Source: Bryobacteraceae bacterium (GTDB lineage: Bacteria > Acidobacteriota > Terriglobia > Bryobacterales > Bryobacteraceae). From it: DNA of 64,000 nt. Below, piece by piece: positions 1-9,200 of the stretch. The notes under the pieces are model-generated. The model did not search any database and had not been told where the DNA came from. It saw nothing but the letters and a program-made list of their open reading frames with translations. Numbering within the stretch: position 1 is the stretch's first letter; each line of letters starts with the position of its first letter. Location: assembly GCA_025928545.1 (NCBI GenBank), contig JAICJH010000006.1, forward strand, positions 62,001 to 126,000, written 5' to 3'. The position numbers and the translations under genes were made by a program.

Positions 1-810
1 TGCGCCGCTCCCATTCCGGATCAGCGCGCCGCGCTCGGCATCCGCGTAATGAAGCATGGCAAGGATTATCTGGTGGATAAGCCAGGCATCATCACGCTGA
101 ACGAACTCGCCGACGTTCGCAAAACCATCAAAGAGACCGGGCGCATCTACGCCATCCTGTTCTCCGAACGTCTGGAAGTGAAAGCGGCCGTCAAGGCAGG
201 CGAACTTGTGAAGGCCGGCGCCATCGGCAAAGTAGTGCAGACTGTGAATCTGGCGCCCCATCAGGTGAATGCGCCGTCGCGACCCGATTGGTTCTGGGAT
301 CCCGCCCGCTATGGCGGAATTCTCTGCGACATCGGCTCACACCAGGTGGACCAGTTCCTTTTCTATACCGGATCCACCACAGCTGAAGTGACGGCATCCC
401 AGGTTGCCAATGTGCATTACCCGAAGTATCCAAAGTTTCAGGATTTCGGCGATATGATGCTGCACGGCAATGGCGGCGCCGGGTACGTACGGGTCGACTG
501 GTTCACACCCGACGGTCTGGGCGTTTGGGGCGACGGGCGGCTTTTCATCCTCGGCACCGAAGGCTATATTGAACTTCGCAAATACGCGGATATTGTGGGA
601 CGCAAGGGCGGTAATCATTTGCTGATTGTGGATCAGAAATCGCAGCGCTACATCGACTGCACGAACGTTGTGCTGCCATTCGGCCCTCAGTTTGTGGCCG
701 ATGTCGTCAACCGGACGCATATCGCGCAGGATCAGGAAGAGACGCTGTTGACTACCGAACTTGTGCTGAAGGCGCAGAAGGCCGCGAAAACGCTGACGTT
801 CAGTTCATGA
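1..810 (+). CDS. Gfo/Idh/MocA family oxidoreductase, 5'-truncated
   Basis: The reading frame is open from the first base, so the N-terminal Rossmann half begins outside the window; 269 codons remain. The visible part includes a VDKPG motif at the place where this family usually has EKP (cofactor and substrate lysine). It continues into the alpha/beta C-terminal domain with a GGILCDIGSHQVDQF segment, where a conserved Asp and His normally lie. Members oxidise or reduce sugars and cyclitols with NAD(P). The stop lies 12 bases before a second Gfo/Idh/MocA gene, so the two are probably cotranscribed. The substrate cannot be told from sequence. Family assignment is secure. Confidence 0.88.
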   Translation, partial: CAAPIPDQRAALGIRVMKHGKDYLVDKPGIITLNELADVRKTIKETGRIYAILFSERLEVKAAVKAGELVKAGAIGKVVQTVNLAPHQVNAPSRPDWFWDPARYGGILCDIGSHQVDQFLFYTGSTTAEVTASQVANVHYPKYPKFQDFGDMMLHGNGGAGYVRVDWFTPDGLGVWGDGRLFILGTEGYIELRKYADIVGRKGGNHLLIVDQKSQRYIDCTNVVLPFGPQFVADVVNRTHIAQDQEETLLTTELVLKAQKAAKTLTFSS

Positions 811-822
811 GGACCCGTCATT

Positions 823-2202
823 ATGGCGATTAACAAAACAAATTCACGGCGCAATTTTCTAAAGACGAGTGCAGGCGCCGCAGTCGTCGCGGGCTTTCCC
901 GCCATCGTTCCTTCCAGTGTCTTTGGGCAGAATTCACCGGGCAATCGCATCAATGTCGGGGCAATCGGCGTCGGCCGCATTTCGAGGGGACACGATTTGC
1001 CGGGAATCTGGCAGCATGATATCGCTCGCATCATGGCGGTGTGCGATCTCGATTCCAATCGCGTCGAGCTTGGCAAGAAGCTGATCAATGGACATTATTC
1101 GCAGACGACCGGTAAACCGTACGATGGCGTGACCGGCTACCACCGATATCAGGATCTGCTCGCCAACAAGGATATCGACGCGGTGGTGATTTCGACTCCC
1201 GATCATCAGCATGCGATTTGCGCGGCTGCGGCGGTGCGTGCGGGTAAGGATGTTTATCTGCAGAAGCCGGCGTCGCTGACGATTGCCGAGGGGCGATATC
1301 TGAGCGATGTGGTCCGAAAATCGGGGCGCGTTTTTCAGATCGGATCGCAGCAACGCTCGCTCAGTCCATGGACACAATTTCATCGTGCGTGCGAGTTGGT
1401 TCGCAACGGCCGTATCGGACAGCTGAAACATGTGGAGATCGGACTGCCGGGCGATCCCGCCGGTCCCGCTGCGCCCGAGATGCCGGTCCCAAAGAATCTG
1501 GATTATGACGCGTGGCTGGGATCGACGCCTGTTGCCTATTACACCGAGATGCGCGTGCATCCGCAGGCGGATTTCGGCCGGCCAGGATGGCTGCGCTGTG
1601 AGCAATTCGGAGCGGGCATGATTACCGGATGGGGCGCGCACCATGTCGACACCGCCCACTGGGCCATGGATACCGAACACACCGGGCCGGTGGAAGTTTG
1701 GGGTTCGGCCGAATTCCCCGCCAGCGGCCTGTGGGATGTGCACGGTTCATTCAAGACAGAAGCCGTTTATGCCAACGGCGTGACCATGGCTATCTCGGGG
1801 GACTATCCGAACGGGCTGAAATTCTACGGAAGCGACGGATGGATTTTCGTCACCCGCGACGACACCGTAACCGACTCCGATCCCGTGAGCAAGGAGAAGT
1901 TGCCGCCTTTGATGGCGAGCAATCCGAAGATTCTCACCAGTGTGATCGGACCGAAGGAGACTCATTTGTACCAAAGCCCGGAGCATCATCTGAACTGGCT
2001 GGAATGTATCCGCAGCCGGAAGGAAACGATCGCGCCGGTGGAGACCGCACATCGCGCGTGCTCGACCTGTTTGGTGCATCATATCGCTATGAAAACGAAG
2101 CGGAGGCTCAAATGGGACCCCGCGAAGGAGAAGTTTATCGGCGACGACGCGGCGAATGCAATGCTAAGCAGGCCGCAGCGCGCCGCGTATCAGTTGGTTT
2201 AA
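823..2202 (+). CDS. Tat-exported Gfo/Idh/MocA oxidoreductase
   Basis: This 459-residue protein has a twin-arginine signal (SRRNFLKTSAG at about residues 8-18, then a hydrophobic stretch ending near SSVFG), so it should be exported folded, probably with NAD(P) already bound. The dinucleotide-binding motif is near residues 48-55 (GAIGVGRISRG), and the usual EKP motif appears as QKP in YLQKPASLT. The C-terminal part (HLNWLECIRSRKETIAPVE) is typical of exported members common in Acidobacteriota and Planctomycetota. It follows the preceding oxidoreductase by 12 bases. Substrate unknown; a sugar or cyclitol is likely. Confidence 0.9.
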   Translation: MAINKTNSRRNFLKTSAGAAVVAGFPAIVPSSVFGQNSPGNRINVGAIGVGRISRGHDLPGIWQHDIARIMAVCDLDSNRVELGKKLINGHYSQTTGKPYDGVTGYHRYQDLLANKDIDAVVISTPDHQHAICAAAAVRAGKDVYLQKPASLTIAEGRYLSDVVRKSGRVFQIGSQQRSLSPWTQFHRACELVRNGRIGQLKHVEIGLPGDPAGPAAPEMPVPKNLDYDAWLGSTPVAYYTEMRVHPQADFGRPGWLRCEQFGAGMITGWGAHHVDTAHWAMDTEHTGPVEVWGSAEFPASGLWDVHGSFKTEAVYANGVTMAISGDYPNGLKFYGSDGWIFVTRDDTVTDSDPVSKEKLPPLMASNPKILTSVIGPKETHLYQSPEHHLNWLECIRSRKETIAPVETAHRACSTCLVHHIAMKTKRRLKWDPAKEKFIGDDAANAMLSRPQRAAYQLV

Positions 2203-2263
2203 CGACAAAGATTGCCCCCACTAAGTGTGTAGAGCCTCAAGGAGTGAAACAGTTGAAAAAGAC

Positions 2264-2356
<93 letters not shown>

Positions 2357-2537
2357 GTTCTTGGGGCGCAATTTCAGCCGTTTGCGGTCACTGTCACTAT
2401 ACCACGCGTTGCCTGTTTTTCCCTCGCCGTTCAACCTCTCCGCCAGCTGGCAAACCGCTCCGGACTGGCCTTACAATTGCCTGCTCACCAACGCAGGCGC
2501 ACCGCTCCCGCTGCCAAGTCGACGGTTGCCGCTGAAA

Positions 2538-3626
2538 GTGACGTTCCATTTGCGACAGCTGCCCCGAGACCCCGAAAAAACCGCCATATTCGCCGGCCTT
2601 CAGTACGTGAGCGATCAGACCGCCGGCTACCAGCGAATCGCAGCCGGTGACGGATTCCGCTACATCGACACCCACGGAAAAACCATTCGCGATAAACGTG
2701 AGCTCAATCGCATTCGCTCCCTCGTAATTCCCCCCGCGTGGACCAAAGTCTGGATTTGCCCCGAGCCCTCCGGACATTTGCAGGCCATCGGTTTCGATGC
2801 ACGCGGACGCAAACAATATCGCTATCACCCTTCTTATCGGGCGCTGCGCAACCTGACGAAATTCCATTCCATGCCGGAAGTCGTGAAGGGCATCGCCCTG
2901 GTTCGCCAACGCATCCGCCACCACTTGTCTTTGCCCGGTATGCCGCGCGAGAAAGTCTTCGCCGCGCTCATCCGCCTCCTCGATATCACCGGAATCCGCA
3001 TCGGCAACGAGCAATCGGTCTCCCAAAACAAAACCTTCGGCCTGACTACTTTGCGCAACCGGCATGTCGATTTCGACGGACAGACACTGGTTTTTCGCTT
3101 CACCGGAAAAAGCGGCGTGAAACACGAGCTGAAAATAGCCGATCGCCGCCTGGCTCACATCGTCAGGCAATGTCACGATCTGCCCGGGCAAAGGCTTTTT
3201 GAATATGTGGACGAACAAGGCGAACTGCGCGCCGTTTCTTCAACCGACGTGAACGGGTATTTGTCGGAATTGTCGGGACAGGAATTGACCGCGAAAGACT
3301 TTCGAACCTGGGCTGGCACGGTCGAATGTGCAGTTGCGTTGCGCGATATCGGCGAATTCACCTCGGAAACGGAGGCCAAAAAGAATATCGCCGCGGCAAT
3401 CAAAATCGCCGCCGAACGCCTCGGGAACCGGGCTGCCACCTGCCGTACCTATTACATTCATCCGGCAGTCACAGAAGCTTATTTGGCCGCGGATCTTCTT
3501 CCTGAAATGCTGCACCCGCCCAGATCCGCCGGAATGTTGAGCCCCGAAGAGCGTGCCGTACTGCGCATGATCTCGCACTACCGCCGCGCCGAGGAACCGA
3601 ACGCCGTAGATGCTGTCTGCGCATAA
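2538..3626 (+). CDS. DNA topoisomerase IB
   Basis: Poxvirus/bacterial-type topoisomerase IB, which relaxes supercoils through a 3'-phosphotyrosyl intermediate. The N-terminal domain is recognisable (GLQYVSDQTAGYQRI, GFRYIDTHGKTIRD). It is followed by the catalytic domain, with conserved basic residues around RLLDITGIRIGNEQ and KSGVKHELKI, and the nucleophile in TCRTYYIHPAV, the second Tyr at about residue 306. The frame is open back to an ATG at 2361, but those extra 59 codons do not look like family sequence. I chose GTG 2538 (362 aa), which fits usual family length; TTG 2526 is an alternative and no clear ribosome site decides. It ends 8 bases before a convergent gene. Confidence 0.88.
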   Translation: MTFHLRQLPRDPEKTAIFAGLQYVSDQTAGYQRIAAGDGFRYIDTHGKTIRDKRELNRIRSLVIPPAWTKVWICPEPSGHLQAIGFDARGRKQYRYHPSYRALRNLTKFHSMPEVVKGIALVRQRIRHHLSLPGMPREKVFAALIRLLDITGIRIGNEQSVSQNKTFGLTTLRNRHVDFDGQTLVFRFTGKSGVKHELKIADRRLAHIVRQCHDLPGQRLFEYVDEQGELRAVSSTDVNGYLSELSGQELTAKDFRTWAGTVECAVALRDIGEFTSETEAKKNIAAAIKIAAERLGNRAATCRTYYIHPAVTEAYLAADLLPEMLHPPRSAGMLSPEERAVLRMISHYRRAEEPNAVDAVCA

Positions 3627-3634
3627 CTGCGCAG

Positions 3635-4441
3635 CTATTGTGCGCCGGTGTTGCTCGGCCACACGGGACTCGTGAGCTCAACGCTCCATATCGGTCCGCC
3701 TTCGTAGAACTGCCCCTCCATCCGCACAAATGCTGGTGCATTCCCGCCCAGAACCCACATGTGAATGTCGCGCGGTTGTTTGCCCACCAACGGCGCTGCC
3801 ACCCCGGCCAGTCCCCCTATTTCCACTTTGATGACATAGTGCTTCGCCTTGCGGCCGGCGCCCGCCGTTGAAAAACTTTCCTCCGCGTCGGGCTTGATCG
3901 CAAGCCTGACGATCCGCACTTTGGGAGTGGCAGCTACATATGAAACCTTCACCTCCCCCGCCTCCGGCCGAATGTTTTTCAGCAACGTCATGAGCAGACC
4001 GTTTGCCAGATCCGCGGGCAGGTCGGTATGGCTCGTTTCCACTTTTTCTTTGCCGTTGTCTGTTGCCCGTACCGTAACCAGCCCATGCGGGACGTCAATC
4101 GACACAGCCATCGGATGCGGAAAAGCTGGTCCTTTCTGGACATGTTCGTCGCTGAGCAGCTCGAAGTTACCGTGCTGCGACCACACTGTGGTTTCTTCGT
4201 CGCTCGAACCGTCTTTGAATCGAAAAGCCAGATGCGTAACCAGGTGATTGCCCTGAACCACCTGTGTCAAGTCGCCGGACGCAAGCGTTTTACCATCCAT
4301 CGAACGTAACACCAGAAAACCGTGAACTGTTCCTTCGATGTGCTTGACCTCAACAGGGTCTGACCATACGCAAGCCGTGACCAGCGCAAGGCCTGCCATC
4401 GCTCTGGCACAAGCTCCAAGTCTATTTCCTGACAAGCGCAT
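3635..4441 (-). CDS. Exported protein of unknown function
   Basis: Hypothetical protein of 268 residues with an N-terminal hydrophobic stretch (about residues 13-25, AMAGLALVTACVW) that looks like a signal peptide, possibly a lipoprotein signal. The rest is predicted beta-rich, with no cysteine pairs or catalytic motif I recognise (for example VEVKHIEGTVHGFLVLRS and the ending SVELTSPVWPSN). Its start overlaps the upstream flavoprotein's end by 20 bases, so the two are probably translationally linked. ATG 4399 is an alternative start that would shorten the leader. Confidence 0.6.
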   Translation of the reverse strand: MRLSGNRLGACARAMAGLALVTACVWSDPVEVKHIEGTVHGFLVLRSMDGKTLASGDLTQVVQGNHLVTHLAFRFKDGSSDEETTVWSQHGNFELLSDEHVQKGPAFPHPMAVSIDVPHGLVTVRATDNGKEKVETSHTDLPADLANGLLMTLLKNIRPEAGEVKVSYVAATPKVRIVRLAIKPDAEESFSTAGAGRKAKHYVIKVEIGGLAGVAAPLVGKQPRDIHMWVLGGNAPAFVRMEGQFYEGGPIWSVELTSPVWPSNTGAQ

Positions 4442-5549
4442 AGGGTTCCGCAGTCGTTGTCTGAGCAGTAGTTGTCTGAGCAGTCGTTGTCTGAGCAGTC
4501 GGTGACTCCATCGTGCGGAAATCAGGCGCCGCCACCCCCGGACCCCGCACGTTGAGGACCTTCTCGAAGATCCAGGGTTGCAGCGCCAGCGCCCCCAGAC
4601 CCACCCGGCGGAGCCCGGGCCGCTTGTCTAACAAAAGCAGCAGCCGCGATAAGAACTGCGGACGCCACTTTAGCCGTGAATGCGCCGCCTGATACATTGC
4701 CGGATCCTTCAGATAGAGCGCCTCCGCCAGCAAACCGGCCTGCTGAAACGCCAATGTCAGTCCTTCACCGGCAATTGCATCCACAGATCCCGATGCGTCT
4801 CCGATCAGCGCCACGCCTCCACACCACACCCGCGGCAGCCGGCGCAATAACGTCACCGATCCGCGCTCCGTGCTCAATTCCCGCGCCTGCTCCAGACGCC
4901 ATTCGAGTTCCGGAAACTCCGCCATTGCCGCGCTCAGCCGGAGACGGGGATCCCGCGTCAGCAGCGCGACGCCGATCGCTCCCTGCCGCAACGGAGTCAC
5001 CGTAATCTGGCATCGCTGGCCCCAATACACCTCCACGAAATCGGTCCAGGGCGCAATTCTGTAATGTTGCCGAAAACCAAAGCGCTGCGATTCAGCGCGG
5101 CCGCCTTCCAGTCCCGCCCAGCGCCTCACCTGCGAGTTTTCTCCATCCGCACCCACAATCCATCCGTGGGATCGAAGTACGGAAATATCCCTCACGTGTT
5201 GCTCCCATCTGAGGCGCACACCAAGTTGCTCGGCCCGTTCTGCCAAAACCTCATGCAGTAAAGTTCGCCGTACCGCCATTCCGTACCCGGTTTGGAAGTC
5301 GCCCTGAACCGCCGTGCCTTCGCTCAGGAACCGAATGCCGCGCAACGGATATGCAGCGGCCACCGGCAGCCTCACACCCAGCCGCGCCAAGGCGTCCACA
5401 CCGGCGGGCATGATTCCTTCTCCACATGCTTTGTCGATCGGAGGGCGGCCGGCCTCAACCACCGTGACATCGAATTGCCGCAGCCGCAACGCAATCGCGG
5501 CCGCCAGCCCTGCCGGCCCTCCACCAATCACCGTCACCCCAGCCCGCAT
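4422..5549 (-). CDS. FAD-dependent oxidoreductase (geranylgeranyl reductase/monooxygenase type)
   Basis: A 375-residue flavoprotein. The N-terminal FAD motif VIGGGPAGLAAAIALRL is followed by an acidic residue at the end of strand 2, then CGEGIMPAGVDALARLGV and the second FAD motif GDASGSVDAIAGEGL. This pattern belongs to p-hydroxybenzoate hydroxylase-fold enzymes that act on polyketides, isoprenoids or quinones. ATG 5549 is chosen because it follows a strong AAAGGAGG at 5 bases spacing; an in-frame start at 5576 lacks this. The C-terminus carries a tandem TAQTT pentapeptide repeat, unusual for the family. It overlaps the downstream exported protein by 20 bases. Substrate unknown. Confidence 0.82.
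   Translation of the reverse strand: MRAGVTVIGGGPAGLAAAIALRLRQFDVTVVEAGRPPIDKACGEGIMPAGVDALARLGVRLPVAAAYPLRGIRFLSEGTAVQGDFQTGYGMAVRRTLLHEVLAERAEQLGVRLRWEQHVRDISVLRSHGWIVGADGENSQVRRWAGLEGGRAESQRFGFRQHYRIAPWTDFVEVYWGQRCQITVTPLRQGAIGVALLTRDPRLRLSAAMAEFPELEWRLEQARELSTERGSVTLLRRLPRVWCGGVALIGDASGSVDAIAGEGLTLAFQQAGLLAEALYLKDPAMYQAAHSRLKWRPQFLSRLLLLLDKRPGLRRVGLGALALQPWIFEKVLNVRGPGVAAPDFRTMESPTAQTTTAQTTTAQTTTAEPYALVRK
4451..4495 (-). repeat. 15-bp tandem repeat, 3 copies, in flavoprotein C-terminus
   Basis: Three consecutive copies of cagtcgttgtctgag (plus-strand sense; the middle copy has one substitution) encode three TAQTT pentapeptides near the flavoprotein's C-terminus. A degenerate fourth unit follows. 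The unit is a multiple of three, so copy-number change keeps the frame. Confidence 0.9.
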
Positions 5550-5600
5550 GACCGCCTCCTTTGCGACAAGTCGCAATCGACTTCCGGGTTTTTCAGGCGG

Positions 5601-6599
5601 TTAACGGAACGAGTAGCTCACAAGCGCCCGCACGTTGAACAAACCGTCATTCGTATCCGGCGCCGCGGTGCTTCGCTGCACGAACAGAGGAGTGTAAAAA
5701 GCGTCCACCGTGAAAGCCACCCGCTTGCTGACCGCATACGTCAAACCCGCGGTGCCGGAAAATGTACCGCCGCGCGTCCACAGCCGGGTCTGATCCAGCC
5801 CCGCGGCAACTGGCGCGTGTACCTGAAATGCGCCATCGATGAAATTCCCGCCTGCTGCAACATGGGGCACCAGTTTCGGCATTCCCGGAATTCGATAAGA
5901 AGCTTCCAGTTCATTGCCGGCATAACGCAACGACACAACATCCGCCGATTCGCCCACGCACCTGGTAGTATTGCCCGGCGTTCCGGGAGCGAAAGGCAGC
6001 ACGCTCGTCGGGCAGGTGAACGCTCCCTTAATAGAACCAACCTGTCCATAACCGCGCCAGCTGATCGTCCACTGCCGGCCTTCGAATATCGGCCGCTCCA
6101 GTCCGAATGCCAAAAGCCGTGGCGTGACCCCGAACGTCCGGAACGGCGGCGGCGCTGCGATGATCGCGGACAGCTTCCATGGCAACCCGATTCTCACCAC
6201 GGGTCTCGCGAACAACGGCGCTTTGTTGAGATCCTGCGGCGCGTGTCCGTTGAAGCCGATTTGAGTTTGCCCCGCATCCAGCGTCGGTAGCCAGCCGAGT
6301 TCCAGGCCCACGGTTATTGCTCCAATCCTGTGCCCCTCGGCCGGCTCCACCGGCACCAGTCCGCTTAACATCGTGGCCGATGTGAAATACTTCAGACCCC
6401 ACGCCTCCGGCCGGTCGAAACCAACGTGGTAGTTCCGGGTCAGCGCACTTGTACTCCCTGTCGCAGCCGCCGTCGTACCGGTTGCTGTCGTACCAGTGGC
6501 CCCGCCGTACTGCGCTATCCCGTCAACCGCCAGTCCACTCGAAATAGCAATAATGCCGATTAAAGATTTCGCGAATTGTCCAACCTTGAAGACTGTCAT
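5601..6599 (-). CDS. Predicted outer-membrane beta-barrel protein
   Basis: A 332-residue protein with a signal peptide (hydrophobic SLIGIIAISSGLAVDGIA) and a short Thr/Ala/Gly low-complexity segment after it. Alternating hydrophobic strands follow, and it ends RALVSYSFR; a near-terminal aromatic residue is typical of outer-membrane barrels, though here the last residue is Arg. ATG 6599 is preferred over 6641 because GGAG lies about 7 bases upstream. Two cysteines (FTCPTS, TTRCVGES) may form a periplasmic disulfide. It has no recognised family and lies on the same strand as the downstream flavoprotein gene and the upstream YceI gene. Confidence 0.6.
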   Translation of the reverse strand: MTVFKVGQFAKSLIGIIAISSGLAVDGIAQYGGATGTTATGTTAAATGSTSALTRNYHVGFDRPEAWGLKYFTSATMLSGLVPVEPAEGHRIGAITVGLELGWLPTLDAGQTQIGFNGHAPQDLNKAPLFARPVVRIGLPWKLSAIIAAPPPFRTFGVTPRLLAFGLERPIFEGRQWTISWRGYGQVGSIKGAFTCPTSVLPFAPGTPGNTTRCVGESADVVSLRYAGNELEASYRIPGMPKLVPHVAAGGNFIDGAFQVHAPVAAGLDQTRLWTRGGTFSGTAGLTYAVSKRVAFTVDAFYTPLFVQRSTAAPDTNDGLFNVRALVSYSFR

Positions 6600-6637
6600 A
6601 AGAGTTCTCCAATCCGTCGACGCGCAAAAGTTCTGCT

Positions 6638-7213
6638 TCACCGCGCCAGTTGTATATCGAATTCGATTTGGATTTCATCCTTGACTCGTATCGTTCCTCC
6701 GGCAACCTTGATCGGCGTTATGCCGAAATCCGATTGCTTGAGACGCGATACTCCCGTATAATGGTCTGACTTTTCCTGGACGTTTACCGCTATCGGGTGT
6801 GTTTGCCCGTGCAGCGTCAGACTGCCGTTCACCGTCCACGCGCCATTCCCGGCCGATGCCGCCCCGCTACCCCGAAAGACGATGGCTGGAAACTGTTCCG
6901 CCTCCAGAACCGGTTGCCCCAGCATGTTGCTCTGGATCTCAGCCCGATCCTTATCGGAGATTCCCCGATCCATCACACGCAGCGCTCGCGCGTCGATATG
7001 GAGTTCAACCTGATGGGTAGTCTTATCGACCGTACCGCTTGCAACAGGAGCCGAGATTTCGTGATCGTGACCCAGGCCGGAGAGCAGCCCGGTCTTAAAC
7101 ACGCGCACTGTCATCGTCGATTTTTCGGCATCGATCGCTCGTGGCTGAGCCGCTAGGGCTGTGATCCAGAATAAGCATCCGGCTATCGCCACTACCGTTT
7201 TGCTTGCTTTCAT
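6638..7213 (-). CDS. YceI family periplasmic protein
   Basis: A 191-residue protein with a signal peptide ending near ALAAQP and a YceI-like lipocalin fold. Visible family features are the repeated beta pattern STMTVRVFKTG...GHDHEI, FPAIVFRGSG, and the final strand pattern KDEIQIEFDIQL. YceI proteins bind polyisoprenoid or other lipid ligands; the ligand here is unknown. The start at 7213 is chosen for its AGGTGG site about 7 bases upstream. Confidence 0.85.
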   Translation of the reverse strand: MKASKTVVAIAGCLFWITALAAQPRAIDAEKSTMTVRVFKTGLLSGLGHDHEISAPVASGTVDKTTHQVELHIDARALRVMDRGISDKDRAEIQSNMLGQPVLEAEQFPAIVFRGSGAASAGNGAWTVNGSLTLHGQTHPIAVNVQEKSDHYTGVSRLKQSDFGITPIKVAGGTIRVKDEIQIEFDIQLAR

Positions 7214-7499
7214 AATCAACCACCTGATTTCACCCTACGGGACCATCGCCGGAGATGTTGTCGATGACTTGTAAAAATCCTGCGAATTGCCTCCTGTAAC
7301 GAAGATCACCGCGACCCTGCAACAGCAGCGCAACTTGCTCTTCCCTCTGACCTTCCGCCCGTCCCACCTGCGTCTGTTCGAAAACGAACGCTTTGTCCCT
7401 ATTGCTTTGCCTCGTCGCGTTATCCTCTATAGAGACCTGCCGAGCTCCGCACCGACCCGGCCCTCACTGCTCGCAGAAAGGAACAAGTTCAAACCGAAA

Positions 7500-9092
7500 A
7501 TGCCGGAATCCGCAAATAGATCTCTGTTCGCCGATCGAACCCGCTCGATCGCCTTTTGGCTGGGCTCACTCGTCGTCGCAATCGGCGTCGGCATGCACCT
7601 GCCCATGTTCCTGATGGGGCGCGCGACGCACTACCGGCTCGCCGGTATGCCGATGGGTACGCCCATGATCGTGGGCATGTTTCTGATCATCCTGGGTGTT
7701 GCCGCGGCCGCCTATGGCTTACTGCCCGTCCGGCAGGAAAGCCAGCCGCTGAACTATGGGACCATTACGCCGCCTGAAGATGCGCCTCTGACGAAACACC
7801 ACTGGATGCAGCTCGGTCTGATCGGAATTGCCCTCATCATCGATGTCATGAAAGCGGCTTCTCTTGGTTTCGTAATCCCGGGCATGAGAGTTGAATACGG
7901 GCTGAGCGGTCCCCAGATCGCGGTACTCCCCATGGTCGCCCTCACGGGCACTACAGTCGGCTCTTTCATCTGGGGCGCACTCGCCGATATTTATGGCCGC
8001 CGGGCTTCCATCCTTCTCGCTGCTGTCATGTTCGTCGGCACCTCAATCTGCGGAGCCATGCCGTCCTTCGCATGGAATCTGTTCATGTGCTTCCTCATGG
8101 GCCTCGCCGCCGGCGGCATGCTCCCTGTTGCCAATGCTCTGCTGGCCGAAATCATGCCTACAAAGCACCGTGGCTGGTGTCTCGTGCTGCTCGGCGGCAT
8201 CGGTACCATTGGTGGCTATTACGCCACCAGCCAGATTTCCGCTCTCCTCCAGCCTCATTTCGGATGGAGAATCATGTGGCTGATCGGCTTTCCCACCGGC
8301 CTGATTCTGATCGGCCTCAGGCCGTTTTTTCCCGAGTCCGCGCAGTTCCTGCTGGAGAAAGGCCGCTTTGAAGAAGCCCGCGAAACTCTTTCCCGCTACG
8401 GAGCCGCTATCGTCCCCAACCGTCTCACGCCGGGCCAACCTTCTGCTAAAACCGCCAAAGCTCCAGCCCCGCTGGATAAGCCGAACCACGGCTTTGGACT
8501 CGGCCTCGCCCTCACCCTTGCGGCTCTCGCCTGGGGCTTTGTCAATTTCGGTATCGTGCTCTGGCTTCCCGGAAGCCTCGTCGCTGAGGGTCGCAGCGTA
8601 AGTATCGCCAGCGCCCTGATCGCGAAATCCGCTTTGATCGCCGTCCCAACGGTTGTCGTCGTTACCTGGCTTTATAGCCTCTGGAGCACTCGGCGGGTTC
8701 TCATGCTGGCCATCGCAATCACCATGCTTGGCTTGGTTGCTACTCTGCTTCGCGCCGTCGTTCCCGTCCTTGCAGACCCCATCATCTCGGTGTCATTGCT
8801 GATCGTTGGCAGCAGCGCTGTCATCTCCATTCTCATGCCGTACGCGGCCGAAAATTTCCCCGTCAGAAGCCGTGGCCGCGCTACCGGTTGGGTCGCGGGA
8901 TGCAGCAAGGTGGGCGGTGTGATTGCCCAGACCCTGGCTGTTTTTGCGCTGATTCCTGCATTCCGCATTGCCGCGGGCGCCGTTGCGATCCCCGCCGCAG
9001 CCTCGTTAATCCTGATATGGATCTTCGGGCGCGAAACCCGTGGCCGCGACCTGCGCGAACTCGAATCCTCGAGCTCCGGTCTCCACCGTTAA
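7500..9092 (+). CDS. MFS transporter with an extra N-terminal two-helix segment
   Basis: A 530-residue major facilitator carrier. Residues from about 100 form the usual 12-helix core, with the loop 2-3 signature GALADIYGRRAS and a PESAQFLLEKGRFEEAR linker, as in aromatic-acid/sugar/SV2-like symporters. Ahead of it come two extra hydrophobic helices (about residues 15-33 and 51-70) and a hydrophilic linker (PVRQESQPLNY). The frame is open to 7287, but that part has no membrane or family character, so ATG 7500 is used; an AAGGA site sits unusually far upstream (about 17 bases). Substrate not predictable. It converges on the GH95 gene. Confidence 0.8.
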   Translation: MPESANRSLFADRTRSIAFWLGSLVVAIGVGMHLPMFLMGRATHYRLAGMPMGTPMIVGMFLIILGVAAAAYGLLPVRQESQPLNYGTITPPEDAPLTKHHWMQLGLIGIALIIDVMKAASLGFVIPGMRVEYGLSGPQIAVLPMVALTGTTVGSFIWGALADIYGRRASILLAAVMFVGTSICGAMPSFAWNLFMCFLMGLAAGGMLPVANALLAEIMPTKHRGWCLVLLGGIGTIGGYYATSQISALLQPHFGWRIMWLIGFPTGLILIGLRPFFPESAQFLLEKGRFEEARETLSRYGAAIVPNRLTPGQPSAKTAKAPAPLDKPNHGFGLGLALTLAALAWGFVNFGIVLWLPGSLVAEGRSVSIASALIAKSALIAVPTVVVVTWLYSLWSTRRVLMLAIAITMLGLVATLLRAVVPVLADPIISVSLLIVGSSAVISILMPYAAENFPVRSRGRATGWVAGCSKVGGVIAQTLAVFALIPAFRIAAGAVAIPAAASLILIWIFGRETRGRDLRELESSSSGLHR

Positions 9093-9200
9093 ACTCAGTT
9101 CAGCGGCAGTAACAATCACGCCCGCCGCTTGCGCGCACGCTGGGCGCAACGGAATGCGATCTTTTCGTGCCGCTCTTATCAGCCGGACGATCTCCCAGCC

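Noticed and set aside
2361-2537. N-terminal extension of topoisomerase IB from ATG 2361
   Set aside because: The added 59 residues lack family similarity and begin 5 bases from the tRNA gene, with no ribosome site.
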